DNA of 64,000 nucleotides from a bacterium (GCA_041648665.1 JBAZOP010000001.1:1-64000), one strand, 5' to 3'. Positions 51,643 through 60,910 are shown, numbered from the stretch's first letter. Numbers and translations are program-made. Notes: generated from the letters alone by a model not told the origin.

Positions 51643-52752
51643 CTACTCGACGATAAATTTCTCTTTCCAGATACCATCTGTATCTTGTTTAAATAGTTCG
51701 CGATTATACCACTTATCCATTACGCTCCAGAATTCCTTCGACGACGTATTCGTGAAGCCGCAGAACCTGTCTACGATGCCCTGGTCGAGCTTCCTGTCAT
51801 ATTCCCTCACGTAGGGGATCATCTCCTCGCGCGTCTTAAGACCCGATCGAATCCAGCGAGATGCCATTTCAGTTGCAGATGCATGACCGTACTTGGGATA
51901 TTTCAGGTACTGATTCAGCAGATAGCCGATCGAATCTATCTGATTGTATTGTTCAAGCGTTCCCTCCCTGGTGTATTCGTGACCCAGGTGTCTGAAACCC
52001 CACCGCTTCGCAACCTCGTAATTGTGATGGCTGTCCCACGGAACGTAATAACTCAGGTATATGGGCTCGAGTTCATGTCTCTTGCACTCCTCGTATGAGG
52101 GCTGCCGTGCCGACTCGAGGTCTTTTAGCGTTACCTGTCCGTCGGTAGTCCAGCGATCGAAATTAACGGGCTTAACAACATCATTTAAGGGCTGCATCAT
52201 TGCCGACGGTGTCTCATCGTCGTATTTGCCGCCATACGTATAATTTACGTTCTCACCATAGACCAGAAGTCTCGTGCCGAGCTTCATCGCCATGCGGTAT
52301 GGATAAGCATATATGAGCGCATCCGCATACCATGTCGGGGATCCCAGCTCGACAAAGGCCTTCTTTGCCATAACCTTTGCTACGCGGCGATTGGGACTCA
52401 TCTGAATTATATCACACCCGAACACCTCCGATATATTCTCGACATTCTTTCTCCCCGTTTCAGTCCAGTCTGTATTGCCGACGGCCAAAAGGACTGGATT
52501 CATCTTCATCAACTCCTTCATGACGTATACTTGATAATGTGAATCTTTGCCTCCCGAGACTGCTATAGCGCAGTCATAATAATTTCCGTTACACCCACGG
52601 TACTTCTCACATAGAGTCTCCAACTCCTTCCTTCGCTGATTCCAATCTGTAGACTTCTGCTTCTCATAATTAATACACGCTGCGCAAACACCATCGACAA
52701 ACGTTATTCCCGGACGCGTATCCGGCATCAGACATTTTTTACAATATTTCAT
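51643..52752 (-). CDS. N-acetyl sugar amidotransferase (WbpG/PseA family)
   Basis: This 369-residue protein has an N-terminal zinc-type Cys set (YCKKCLMPDTRPGITFVDGV, then CAACINYEKQ) and a PP-loop ATP pyrophosphatase motif CAIAVSGGKDSHYQVYVMK. These mark WbpG/PseA-type amidotransferases that convert an N-acetyl into an acetamidino group. Classical WbpG works with HisH/HisF-like ammonia suppliers. None is encoded nearby, so it may behave like PseA. The setting suggests an acetamidino nonulosonate. Confidence 0.93.
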   Translation of the reverse strand: MKYCKKCLMPDTRPGITFVDGVCAACINYEKQKSTDWNQRRKELETLCEKYRGCNGNYYDCAIAVSGGKDSHYQVYVMKELMKMNPVLLAVGNTDWTETGRKNVENISEVFGCDIIQMSPNRRVAKVMAKKAFVELGSPTWYADALIYAYPYRMAMKLGTRLLVYGENVNYTYGGKYDDETPSAMMQPLNDVVKPVNFDRWTTDGQVTLKDLESARQPSYEECKRHELEPIYLSYYVPWDSHHNYEVAKRWGFRHLGHEYTREGTLEQYNQIDSIGYLLNQYLKYPKYGHASATEMASRWIRSGLKTREEMIPYVREYDRKLDQGIVDRFCGFTNTSSKEFWSVMDKWYNRELFKQDTDGIWKEKFIVE

Positions 52753-52799
52753 ATTGGCATCTCCTTATTTCCTTCATGATAGAAAGTCATATATTCCAT

Positions 52800-53513
52800 T
52801 CATACGTCGCACTTTTTCGACAATAGCATATCGATCATCTCTAGCTCCCACTGGTCATCAATTTGCAAAGAACGCGATGCCGGCATTATATATGGATATG
52901 TTTTAGGAGGTGTTAATGTCCTGGCGGCGATCAAAACCTCTCGCCGGGTGAGATAAATTGCACCATTCTGAAAATAGACAGGAGGCATATCCTGACGGCG
53001 GATATTTGACGAGCCGGCTGCAGGGGAACGCTCAAGATAATCAACAAGTATTCCATCTGAATCAATGTTGCTCAACAGATAGGGATGATGATGAGTCTCA
53101 CATACGCTCACGACGCCGTCTGCCTCATTTTTATACGCCAATTCAACGGCGCCATCAATATCCTGGGATGTCCTCATTGGTGATGTCGGCTGTAAAACCA
53201 ATACATAATCAGGAACATAACTCTCATTCGTTTTAAGCCATTCCAAAGCATGGATAACTACCGACATATGATCCGATGTATCAGTTGCGAGTTCAGCTGG
53301 ACGCACGAAAGGAACTTCCGCACCATATTTCAATGATATTTGGGCTATTTCTTCGTCATCGGTAGAAACCACAACTCTAAGTGATGCTCGCGATTGCAAT
53401 GCGGCTTCAATTGACCATGCAATCAACGGCTTACCTCCGACATCCAAAACATTCTTACGCGGAATACCCTTCGATCCGCCACGTGCTGTTATCAAAGAAA
53501 GAATAGTTTTCAT
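52800..53513 (-). CDS. neuA: CMP-nonulosonate cytidylyltransferase (NeuA family)
   Basis: This 237-residue protein has LITARGGSKGIPRKNVLDVG, PLIAWSIEAALQSRASLRVV, VSTDDEEIAQISLKYGAEVP and VLVLQPTSPMRTSQDIDGAV, the CMP-sialate synthetase signature. It activates the nonulosonic acid with CTP for transfer. It stands alone here, without a fused phosphatase, unlike its paralogue at 59726-60910. Confidence 0.93.
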   Translation of the reverse strand: MKTILSLITARGGSKGIPRKNVLDVGGKPLIAWSIEAALQSRASLRVVVSTDDEEIAQISLKYGAEVPFVRPAELATDTSDHMSVVIHALEWLKTNESYVPDYVLVLQPTSPMRTSQDIDGAVELAYKNEADGVVSVCETHHHPYLLSNIDSDGILVDYLERSPAAGSSNIRRQDMPPVYFQNGAIYLTRREVLIAARTLTPPKTYPYIMPASRSLQIDDQWELEMIDMLLSKKCDV

Positions 53514-53578
53514 CGCAAATCATCTTCCATAAACTTTACCTATTTTTATTAAACCGCAAATACTCAATTGCTTGAATG

Positions 53579-54267
53579 TCAAGCAAGTGACATAATGACA
53601 TTACCAATTAACCTGCGCTTAGACTTCAAATAATTGATGGATATCCTCTTTAATACATTTTCACGTGCCCGTGCCATAAATTCCGCTCTACAAAAGCCAT
53701 TCAGATTAGTCGCAACGGCAATATAACCAATCTTAAAATGACCATTAATAATGCATGCAACCAATCCAGTTATCAGTTGGATATATCTGCTATCAGTAGA
53801 AGAGTAATTGGCATACCTTACAGGGAACAATAATGAATAGCGCAGTCCATTGTCCATGTAGACAACCTTCACGCATACGTCGGTAACTCTCCTATTGTTT
53901 GAAAGATCGCCATATAATTGTTGCTCCGTAACAACCTCATATTGCCCCCCCCCCAGATATACATTGAATTTCTTTCAAATTGTTTTGGCTTAATCGCCTT
54001 CCAACTAATAGTGGGTTGAGCAGGAAATTTATACGTTTTCCTACCCGAGGACAGGACCATTGACTCACCAACATTATTCGGATTAAAGATAGTAGCACAT
54101 TTTTTAAGGCAGATCACAGACTCTTTAGCGCACTCAGCAGCAAGATAATACCACTCATTACCATCGTGAAAAGCAGATTGAATTTTCGTCTGCCATAGAT
54201 TTCCGCTCGTTGGAGGAATCCCATTGATCAAAAAACCTTCATTTATATTTGGTAGAGATTTATTCAT
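53579..54267 (-). pseudogene. Hypothetical gene split at a G10 tract (possible phase-variable ORF)
   Basis: Two open frames, 53869-54267 (132 residues) and 53579-53872 (97 residues), join into one of about 229 residues if one G is added to, or two are removed from, a run of ten. In the first frame the run reads MYIWGGGNMRLL and a stop follows. With 11 G it reads MYIWGGGQYEVVTEQQ and continues through VYMDNGLRYSLLFPVRYANY to the second stop. No family was recognised; the C-terminal half is basic. Poly-G of this length is a typical slip-strand phase-variation site, but a sequencing or assembly error in a homopolymer is possible. Confidence 0.6.
53945..53954 (-). repeat. Homopolymer tract of ten G (C on the plus strand)
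   Basis: Ten consecutive C residues on the plus strand, G10 in the coding strand, interrupt the frame of the gene at 53579-54267. It is unusually long for the AT-rich surroundings. Confidence 0.9.
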
Positions 54268-54276
54268 TTGAGTTCC

Positions 54277-55599
54277 TTATAAAGACATTGCACTGAGAAT
54301 GTCATCAGCGACAGTGCTACTTACATTATCACCTATCTCGAAAAGTTCATTATGACGTTTTTGAAGCTTTAAAACGACATCTAACCTATTACTGAGAATC
54401 ATGTCCACATGACATCTTAAATCAGCATAATCGTTTGCACCCAAAACCAAGCCCCAGTATCTGAAGCTCTTGACCGGATCGCCATTCTCGCCCTTAAGCT
54501 CATTTGAATAATCGTAATTGGGAATATCGCGAAAGTCGAACAGCTCAATGCTTGGAACTCCGATGACTGTCATATCAGCAATGAGACTCGAGGAACACAA
54601 CGATATTGCACAAAGAGCACCTTGACCGATCTTGAAGGCATGGCCCTGCGAATAGACCCATTTTCTATCATAACAATCTTCTCCGAATACCTCCTCATAC
54701 AACCCTTCCCTTTTCTCCTTCGGATGCAATTTGACCACAACTCTTCTCTTCAAATATTCAAATGCCAAACGCCTGATATCCTGCAGCGCCTTATATTTTC
54801 TATCTCTTGGATAATAAGTAGTGTTTGCCGGTCTCGAGATTACTAAAATATGTCCTCTAGCATTATCCCAATTATTATCGCTGCTGATAATATTATTGAT
54901 CCATTGGGAATCATGTCTGGGGATACCTACAACCGGCATTTCTGATTCCGACAATGCATATCTAGCTCTATAATATGGCCTTTCCTTATAAGAATACAAA
55001 TATGCCCGTCTGACTCCCTTCCTTTCCCCCGTACCCCTGAACAAAGATATTTTCTTTGCCTGAATGCTGATTCCGTGCTGAATCGAGAAGAGTGGTTTTT
55101 CAGACAACGCTTTCATAAGTTCATTATTAAATGCCTTATGTTCTTCATGAATATCCATGAGCACTGCATCAACGGATCTTAACAAATCCGACAGCCCACT
55201 CTCTGTTAGCCTACCCTTTGATTGTATGACTCTACCCCACTTCTTTCTGATACACACAATAAACCTTTTGACATACATATTCTTTAACCAATGTTCAAAA
55301 GCGTAAATACATTTCGTTATAAATCCCTCACCATTTGAATTTACAGCGTCCACCAATGATGGTGCCCTCAGCCATTCATCTGATATGGACCTGAATATAA
55401 CTTCATCGAACAATGTATCCGCTATCTCTATGAGAATGTTCTTATCATCGATTTCATTTACAGAGCGTCTCTGAGAGATTATGCACATGAAACGAGTATC
55501 CGCTATTTTATTGCGGATCTCATGAACAACTGGAATCCAGCTGTCCAATATTCCAAGGCTCGGAGAGCAGATGAATGCGATCTTTGGCTGTTTATTCAC
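54277..55599 (-). CDS. GT-B capsule/polysialyltransferase-like glycosyltransferase
   Basis: This 440-residue protein begins IAFICSPSLGILDSWIPVVH and has KPLFSIQHGISIQAKKISLF, ARGHILVISRPANTTYYPRD, YLKRRVVVKLHPKEKREGLY and ICAISLCSSSLIADMTVIGV. The KLHPKE-type segment recalls GT-B enzymes that use CMP-sialic acids or CDP-polyols. It may transfer a nonulosonic acid, because NeuA/NeuB genes flank it on both sides (inference). Confidence 0.7.
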   Translation of the reverse strand: MNKQPKIAFICSPSLGILDSWIPVVHEIRNKIADTRFMCIISQRRSVNEIDDKNILIEIADTLFDEVIFRSISDEWLRAPSLVDAVNSNGEGFITKCIYAFEHWLKNMYVKRFIVCIRKKWGRVIQSKGRLTESGLSDLLRSVDAVLMDIHEEHKAFNNELMKALSEKPLFSIQHGISIQAKKISLFRGTGERKGVRRAYLYSYKERPYYRARYALSESEMPVVGIPRHDSQWINNIISSDNNWDNARGHILVISRPANTTYYPRDRKYKALQDIRRLAFEYLKRRVVVKLHPKEKREGLYEEVFGEDCYDRKWVYSQGHAFKIGQGALCAISLCSSSLIADMTVIGVPSIELFDFRDIPNYDYSNELKGENGDPVKSFRYWGLVLGANDYADLRCHVDMILSNRLDVVLKLQKRHNELFEIGDNVSSTVADDILSAMSL

Positions 55600-55647
55600 T
55601 TTGATTTATGGCTAGCCTACTGTTACGAGGATTCTATGACAATGGAA

Positions 55648-56691
55648 TCAGTTCTGAAACATCCATCCGTACTTAAATAGTCCCTTTCTCAATCCCCTTC
55701 TCATAAACCATTCACCCCATGAGTTCGCGATTCTTATACGACTTCTTAATGCCTCTTTATGAATATTATCGATATCTTCGATTGATCCTTCCCTGTCAGA
55801 ACCAATTTGCCTGCCAATCCATTCGCTTACTACACCCGATTCCCTGGCATACAGTTCATAATGTTTTAGCAGGATGCATGGCATTACCATTGACCCGCTA
55901 TTTCTCTCAAGTGCAGGAGACGCACCAGGCTTAAAATAGCATACACCGCCGCCAGGTATTACAGCACGCCTTTCCCCATTAAGGTAGGTTCCACCGTAAG
56001 TATTCCAATCGTAAAGAGCGCCAATAAATCCTTTTAACGCGGCATGCCCAACATCCAGTGCATCATTGCAGCAATCAAGTATATCAGTCCGCTCTGGTAC
56101 TACGTTTATCTGAAAGGCTTTCCGGAGGCCTTTTATTTTTTTCACGAACGACGCTTTTGACTTAATCTCCATGCTGCACAACCGCTCCACTCTTTTCACA
56201 GATTTATTAAGTGAATTCAATATCGCAACACTCTTTTTCGCCGGAATATTACCCTGTAAAATATCAAAGACTCTATAAAGTCTCTCGGGGAGCCAATCAA
56301 TAATGCGCGCAATTTCCAACTGAGCATATAATTGATCGTACGTTTCAAAATTTATTTCTTCGCCATAAAGCAGCCCGAGTTTTATATCATCCCATATCAG
56401 CACTGATTCAGCGTTCTTCCTTGGTATCAATATAATATTAGCATCATCTATAAGTTTGAGCGTATCCCTTCTAAGCAAAGACTTAATCGATTCTATTTCT
56501 GTCGGAATTCCTGTGGTGTCATCGATGACCAATATGATATCGATATCAGATGCTCCGGGGTCATCGCACGTTCCGTACTCGTAAATGGATCGAACACCCG
56601 TTAGCCCGCCATATGTCGCGATAATGTCTTCGCGAGCCCTGTCATAGTTCTCTCTTGTAACGTCAGGCTTCATAGGCTTTCTTATTATCAA
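55648..56691 (-). CDS. Nucleotidyltransferase-fold protein (2 of 2)
   Basis: This 347-residue protein has the NTase core VRSIYEYGTCDDPGASDIDI followed by ILVID (about 33-57), which keeps the G-T...D-x-D metal motif. A third acidic site may be in DTLKLIDDANIILI. The C-terminal 200 residues are helical with a conserved-looking PGGGVCYF segment. It could transfer a nucleotidyl or phosphoryl group, but the substrate is unknown. It overlaps the preceding NTase-like gene by 29 bp; an internal Met at 56673 is an alternative start. Confidence 0.7.
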   Translation of the reverse strand: MIIRKPMKPDVTRENYDRAREDIIATYGGLTGVRSIYEYGTCDDPGASDIDIILVIDDTTGIPTEIESIKSLLRRDTLKLIDDANIILIPRKNAESVLIWDDIKLGLLYGEEINFETYDQLYAQLEIARIIDWLPERLYRVFDILQGNIPAKKSVAILNSLNKSVKRVERLCSMEIKSKASFVKKIKGLRKAFQINVVPERTDILDCCNDALDVGHAALKGFIGALYDWNTYGGTYLNGERRAVIPGGGVCYFKPGASPALERNSGSMVMPCILLKHYELYARESGVVSEWIGRQIGSDREGSIEDIDNIHKEALRSRIRIANSWGEWFMRRGLRKGLFKYGWMFQN

Positions 56692-57733
56692 GAGCGATAA
56701 TCGACTCCCTTATCAGGGCAATAAATCGTTCCATGTAATCATCTCTCAATGTCTCACAAACCCAATCAGGAATTGTATTACCGGTATACCCCGGATATTC
56801 CCGCTCCTGCCACTCATTCCTTATCTCTGTCGCTTTTTCTACAAGTTCCCATGCGCACGATGAAAACAAGCATCTGGCCTTATCGAATGATTCGCTTTTA
56901 CGCGTAGGCATCCCGATTCCACTCAGCACGAGCGCCGGTAATGTCATTGTATATCCTAGAAAGTAATGTAACTGATACATGTTATCACGTCTGTTTCTAA
57001 AAGGTATTTCAAGATATTTACCATTTCTCGAATGATGTTTAAAATAACCCGTCTTTATTGATTCTATTGCAAGATTCTCTCTATTATAAAGATCCCTTAG
57101 CAGTGCATCCGAATTGAATGGTCTCTTGTGAATATTGAATTCTTTTGCATTGCCAATCATATCAAGGCTTTCCATCAATACCTCAGTTGGCAAATATGTT
57201 GAGGGGTAGTCCAGCAGAGATGCATCTGTCACGACCATTAGCCCGTGATGTTGCAGCGGAGCCATTTTATCGATCATCTCTCTGATCTCATGACATCTGG
57301 CCCGCATATCAACCAAAGAATCTGGATCATTCATAGTGGAGGCTGACACTACCACAAAAGTATCCACGTCGCTCCAGCCTCTCCTATAATTACCATCCGC
57401 CATGCTGCCATGAAGCAGAAATAGATCCACATACTGACTCAGCTCGCCTTTAATATATAGCTGTATGGTATTTAGCTGACGTAGATAATCTGGATCATGT
57501 TTCCAGTAATTCTCGTCTATTTCCAAAGGTTTCGGAATTACACTAATATCCTTGTGCGGTCGGTCAACTCCCGCCATTTGATACACGCACGATAGATGCC
57601 TGGCGAATTCTCGCGGTCTATGTTCTCCCTCAAACGATAAGACCTCCGACTTAATATCTAAAAACCAATTAAGCTGATTCACTAAGGATTCAAGAAGCAC
57701 CGATGCTTTATTAGTATTGAAATCAGAGTTCAT
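56663..57733 (-). CDS. Nucleotidyltransferase-fold protein (1 of 2)
   Basis: This 356-residue protein has an NTase-fold motif at about 108-132 (YVDLFLLHGSMADGNYRRGW, then SDVDTFVVV), the classic hG[GS]...D-x-D pattern. Residues about 85-240 form the catalytic-type region, flanked by helices. There is no membrane segment. It is unusual in a polysaccharide locus. It overlaps a second NTase-fold gene, so the two may form a heteromeric enzyme (inference). Confidence 0.7.
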   Translation of the reverse strand: MNSDFNTNKASVLLESLVNQLNWFLDIKSEVLSFEGEHRPREFARHLSCVYQMAGVDRPHKDISVIPKPLEIDENYWKHDPDYLRQLNTIQLYIKGELSQYVDLFLLHGSMADGNYRRGWSDVDTFVVVSASTMNDPDSLVDMRARCHEIREMIDKMAPLQHHGLMVVTDASLLDYPSTYLPTEVLMESLDMIGNAKEFNIHKRPFNSDALLRDLYNRENLAIESIKTGYFKHHSRNGKYLEIPFRNRRDNMYQLHYFLGYTMTLPALVLSGIGMPTRKSESFDKARCLFSSCAWELVEKATEIRNEWQEREYPGYTGNTIPDWVCETLRDDYMERFIALIRESIIALDNKKAYEA

Positions 57734-57764
57734 TGCTTAATAAGCCCTTACATCAACTATCCGT

Positions 57765-58832
57765 TCACTTCCTCATCTTATAAGCAAATTCTCTAATATG
57801 TTCTTTGATTCCAACTAGCTCAATTGCTCTTATCAACGCCTTTTTTGCATACCATGCTATGTGATATATTGGCAATATCCTGTATATTAAGCGCAAAACC
57901 TCGGAAATCCTGATACATCTCATTGCGTCCGCATAATCACTATCGTAACTATTATTTCGCTTATCCGATTTCCTAAATATGCATCGCACGTCCTCAGTTC
58001 CGATCATTAATTCAAATCCATTATTTTCGACTAAGTTACATAGAGTCCTCATCGAAAAATAATAGGTATGCGCAATCTGAAAGCATCTCAAAAGATCTGC
58101 ATCATAGAAACCTTTTAATACTTTTTTATATGATGGCACATGTATGAATATCAAACCATTCTCATTTAAAATGTCATGAGACTTACTCAAGTCCCTGTTC
58201 GGCTCAAGGAGATGTTCAAATGTATGGCTGTATATTATTATATCTGCTTTTAAAGAGTGATCATGCAGTTCAATACCGCCACACTCTAAATCGAGCCCAT
58301 GTTGAACTCTTCCATAGTTCAAATATTCTGTGCCATAGTCATATCCCTTAATAGTACAACCTTTATTTTTAAAATATTTTAAAATACCGCCAGCGCCACA
58401 TCCAATTTCAACAACATAACAACCATCATATTTATTTATTCCAGAATATCTCTCAATGTCCTTGAATATGCTTTTACCTCTTTGATATTGTTTATCAAAA
58501 TAAGCACCTACTGATCTAGAATCAAATAGTCTATATTCGGTGTTATAGAATGACTCATATGATTCCTTTGTCATCCTTGGATTTAATTGAATCAAGCCGC
58601 ACTCAGTGCATAAAACAACCCGACAAGGTATGCCTAAGCGGTCCTTTTCAGACAATGTCTGAAATGAAGTATTTCCGCATACCGGGCAAATAACCTTTTC
58701 ATATTTATATGTACCGAGCGATAATTTATTTAGCACAGAATCTCTAGCGCTCAATTGAGCCTGATTAAGTTTCTTGGCAGCAACTCCGTCATTTATATAC
58801 CAATTGCTAATCACAAATCCCCTTATGAACAT
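57765..58832 (-). CDS. SAM-dependent methyltransferase with N-terminal zinc ribbon
   Basis: This 355-residue protein has an N-terminal CxxC pair (VICPVCGNTSFQTLSEKDRL, then VVLCTECGLIQLNPR) and a class I SAM domain (CYVVEIGCGAGGILKYFKNK, IIYSHTFEHLLEPNRDLSKS, LIFIHVPSYKKVL). Such zinc-ribbon methyltransferases modify sugar nucleotides. It lies between the SAF-less NeuB-like gene and the NTase genes, so it may methylate a nonulosonate-related intermediate (inference). Confidence 0.85.
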   Translation of the reverse strand: MFIRGFVISNWYINDGVAAKKLNQAQLSARDSVLNKLSLGTYKYEKVICPVCGNTSFQTLSEKDRLGIPCRVVLCTECGLIQLNPRMTKESYESFYNTEYRLFDSRSVGAYFDKQYQRGKSIFKDIERYSGINKYDGCYVVEIGCGAGGILKYFKNKGCTIKGYDYGTEYLNYGRVQHGLDLECGGIELHDHSLKADIIIYSHTFEHLLEPNRDLSKSHDILNENGLIFIHVPSYKKVLKGFYDADLLRCFQIAHTYYFSMRTLCNLVENNGFELMIGTEDVRCIFRKSDKRNNSYDSDYADAMRCIRISEVLRLIYRILPIYHIAWYAKKALIRAIELVGIKEHIREFAYKMRK

Positions 58833-58851
58833 ATGTGCACATTATATTTGA

Positions 58852-59736
58852 CTAGCGAACACGCCTTAACTTTTCGAGCTGCGCCATTTCCGCGTCATAG
58901 ACAACCTTTTTACCGTCTCCCATCGCCTTTTCAACTACTCGTATATCGCGCACGAGACGTGACAGGCCTTGCGGCTCTACTGAAGCTGCGTGGTCGGTAC
59001 CCCACATAGATCTACCTAAAGTAATATGCCTTTCTACCGAATTAGCGCCAAGTGCAACAGCGGCTATTGTAGTTGATAAGCCAACCTCGTGGCCTGAATA
59101 GCCCACTGGTCCTTCATATGAAGTACGCATCTTTTGAAGCACATTCAAATTGAGGTACTCCGCAGGACAAGGATATGCGCTTGTGCTATGCATTATTATA
59201 AGTCTACGCGAGTCAATTAAGGATTTTGCATGCTCTATCTGCTCCTCATTAGACATGCCCGTAGAGAGAACAATCGGTCTGCCTTTGCTATTGATGTGCT
59301 TAATGAGATTATCATCGGTCAATGAAGCTGATGCGACTTTGTAACAGACAGGTTGGTATTGTTCTATGAAATCGACCGCATCCTCATCCCATACTGAAGC
59401 AAACCAATCAATGCCAAGCCGTGCGCAATAATCTGATATCGCATCATATTCGGCTTTTCCGAATTCAAGTCTCCTTTTATATTCCAAATATGTCATCACG
59501 CCCCATGGAGTTTCCTTCTCTTTATGTGCCTGAGCCTTTGGTACGCAAAGCTCAGGAGTTCTCTTTTGAAATTTAACCGCATCGCATCCGGCGTTCTTGG
59601 CCGCATCAATCAGCTTCTTGCATGTCTCGATGTCCCCATTATGATTGATGCCTATTTCAGCGATAACATAGCATGGGTGCCCATCGCCGACCAACCTATC
59701 GCCTATCGGTACCGGATATCTCGCGTTATTCATCAT
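58852..59736 (-). CDS. SAF-less nonulosonic acid synthase (NeuB family)
   Basis: This 294-residue NeuB TIM barrel has YVIAEIGINHNGDIETCKKL, GCDAVKFQKRTPELCVPKAQ, YKVASASLTDDNLIKHINSK and HSTSAYPCPAEYLNLNVLQK. It ends at the barrel, so it lacks the C-terminal SAF domain carried by the other NeuB here. I use ATG 59736, preceded by GGGAGGAC. Synthases of this size occur in pathways that make 9-phosphorylated products, such as KDN-9-P. The adjacent NeuA-phosphatase fusion fits that. Confidence 0.9.
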   Translation of the reverse strand: MMNNARYPVPIGDRLVGDGHPCYVIAEIGINHNGDIETCKKLIDAAKNAGCDAVKFQKRTPELCVPKAQAHKEKETPWGVMTYLEYKRRLEFGKAEYDAISDYCARLGIDWFASVWDEDAVDFIEQYQPVCYKVASASLTDDNLIKHINSKGRPIVLSTGMSNEEQIEHAKSLIDSRRLIIMHSTSAYPCPAEYLNLNVLQKMRTSYEGPVGYSGHEVGLSTTIAAVALGANSVERHITLGRSMWGTDHAASVEPQGLSRLVRDIRVVEKAMGDGKKVVYDAEMAQLEKLRRVR

Positions 59737-60910
59737 GTCCTCCCAATTTGGTAGCTGCAACTGTGCGTATTAGCGCCGCAATCTCTCTGAACACGCCTTG
59801 GCCGCCTTTGCTTTCCAAAACCGCATCGGCAAATCGCAGGACTTCGTCTGCCGAATCCGATACGGCCAGTCCCCATCCAGCAGAGCGAATGCAATCCAGA
59901 TCGTTCAAATCATTGCCGACATAGACCGCGTCATCTTTGGTCATGCCGTAATCCGCCAGAATGGCCTTGAACGTGTTCAGTTTGCTGTCGCATCCCGAAT
60001 AGCACTTGACACCCAGTTTTTCACACCGCCTCTTCACAACGTCATTCTTCTCCGACGACAGGACTACGACCTCAACACCCAGGTTTCGTAATATTGATAT
60101 ATACATGCCGTCGGCCCTGCTGCATGCCACATGTTCCGTGCCGTCGCTGTCGACCAGGACCCTGTTATCCGTCATGACCCCATCAAAATCCGTCACTATT
60201 ATCCTTGGCATGCGCGGCAGAGGAAGCCTCGATTTTCCTGCGCTCATTATCCACTCGCAAAGCCGCCAATCCTCTGCGGTATCCACTTCAAATGATGACC
60301 AGTAATCCATCTCGTATATCGCTATCTTCCCTCCCAGGCGATTCTTGTACCGCTTCAATATATCTGGCTTGAATATATATATAGATCCATTCTCACGCCA
60401 TTGTGATGGGCAGTCCTGTCGCCGTTGCCTATTCCTGTAATCATAGTTAATTGATTCAGGGCCGTTCACACCGGTCTTCCATAGGTAATCTTTAGAGCTT
60501 GTGACGGAAAGAAGCGAGTCGGCCCCTTCATCTCTTACCCTTTTGATTGCACGATCTATGTCTCCCTCATTTCTCAGCGGCGACGTGCATTGCAGAAAGA
60601 CAACAAGGTCGACGGCTACGCCCTGACCCTCTATATGCTCGAGTGCATGCTGCAGGACAGCTTCGGATGAAGTGTCGTCTGCCGCCAGACTCTCCGGCCT
60701 TACAATGACGCCCGATCCACATTTTTTTGCAACAGCGCTTATCTCAGAGTCTTCCGTCGACACATATATTTTATCGATCAGATTAGATCTTTTAGCATGC
60801 TCAATTGTGTAATAAATGAGCGGCTTCCCGCACATCAATCGAACATTTTTCCTTTTAACCTGTTTTGATCCGCCCCGGGCCGGGATGATACATATGATAC
60901 TATCCGACAT
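59726..60910 (-). CDS. CMP-nonulosonate synthetase fused to a HAD phosphatase
   Basis: This 394-residue protein has an N-terminal NeuA domain (about 1-225: IIPARGGSKQVKRKNVRLMC, then KIYVSTEDSEISAVAKKCGS and LVVFLQCTSPLRNEGDIDRA) and a C-terminal KdsC-type HAD phosphatase (about 230-385). The phosphatase motifs appear intact: IVTDFDGVMTDNRVLV, VVVLSSEKNDVV, KCYSGCDSKLNTFKAIL and YVGNDLNDLDC. The fusion could dephosphorylate a nonulosonate-9-phosphate and then activate it with CTP. It overlaps the NeuB gene by 11 bp. Confidence 0.93.
   Translation of the reverse strand: MSDSIICIIPARGGSKQVKRKNVRLMCGKPLIYYTIEHAKRSNLIDKIYVSTEDSEISAVAKKCGSGVIVRPESLAADDTSSEAVLQHALEHIEGQGVAVDLVVFLQCTSPLRNEGDIDRAIKRVRDEGADSLLSVTSSKDYLWKTGVNGPESINYDYRNRQRRQDCPSQWRENGSIYIFKPDILKRYKNRLGGKIAIYEMDYWSSFEVDTAEDWRLCEWIMSAGKSRLPLPRMPRIIVTDFDGVMTDNRVLVDSDGTEHVACSRADGMYISILRNLGVEVVVLSSEKNDVVKRRCEKLGVKCYSGCDSKLNTFKAILADYGMTKDDAVYVGNDLNDLDCIRSAGWGLAVSDSADEVLRFADAVLESKGGQGVFREIAALIRTVAATKLGGHDE

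Noticed and set aside
53579..53872. Separate 97-residue gene downstream of the G10 tract
   Set aside because: It is in the frame that continues the upstream ORF once the tract is 11 G, so it is treated as the second part of one gene.
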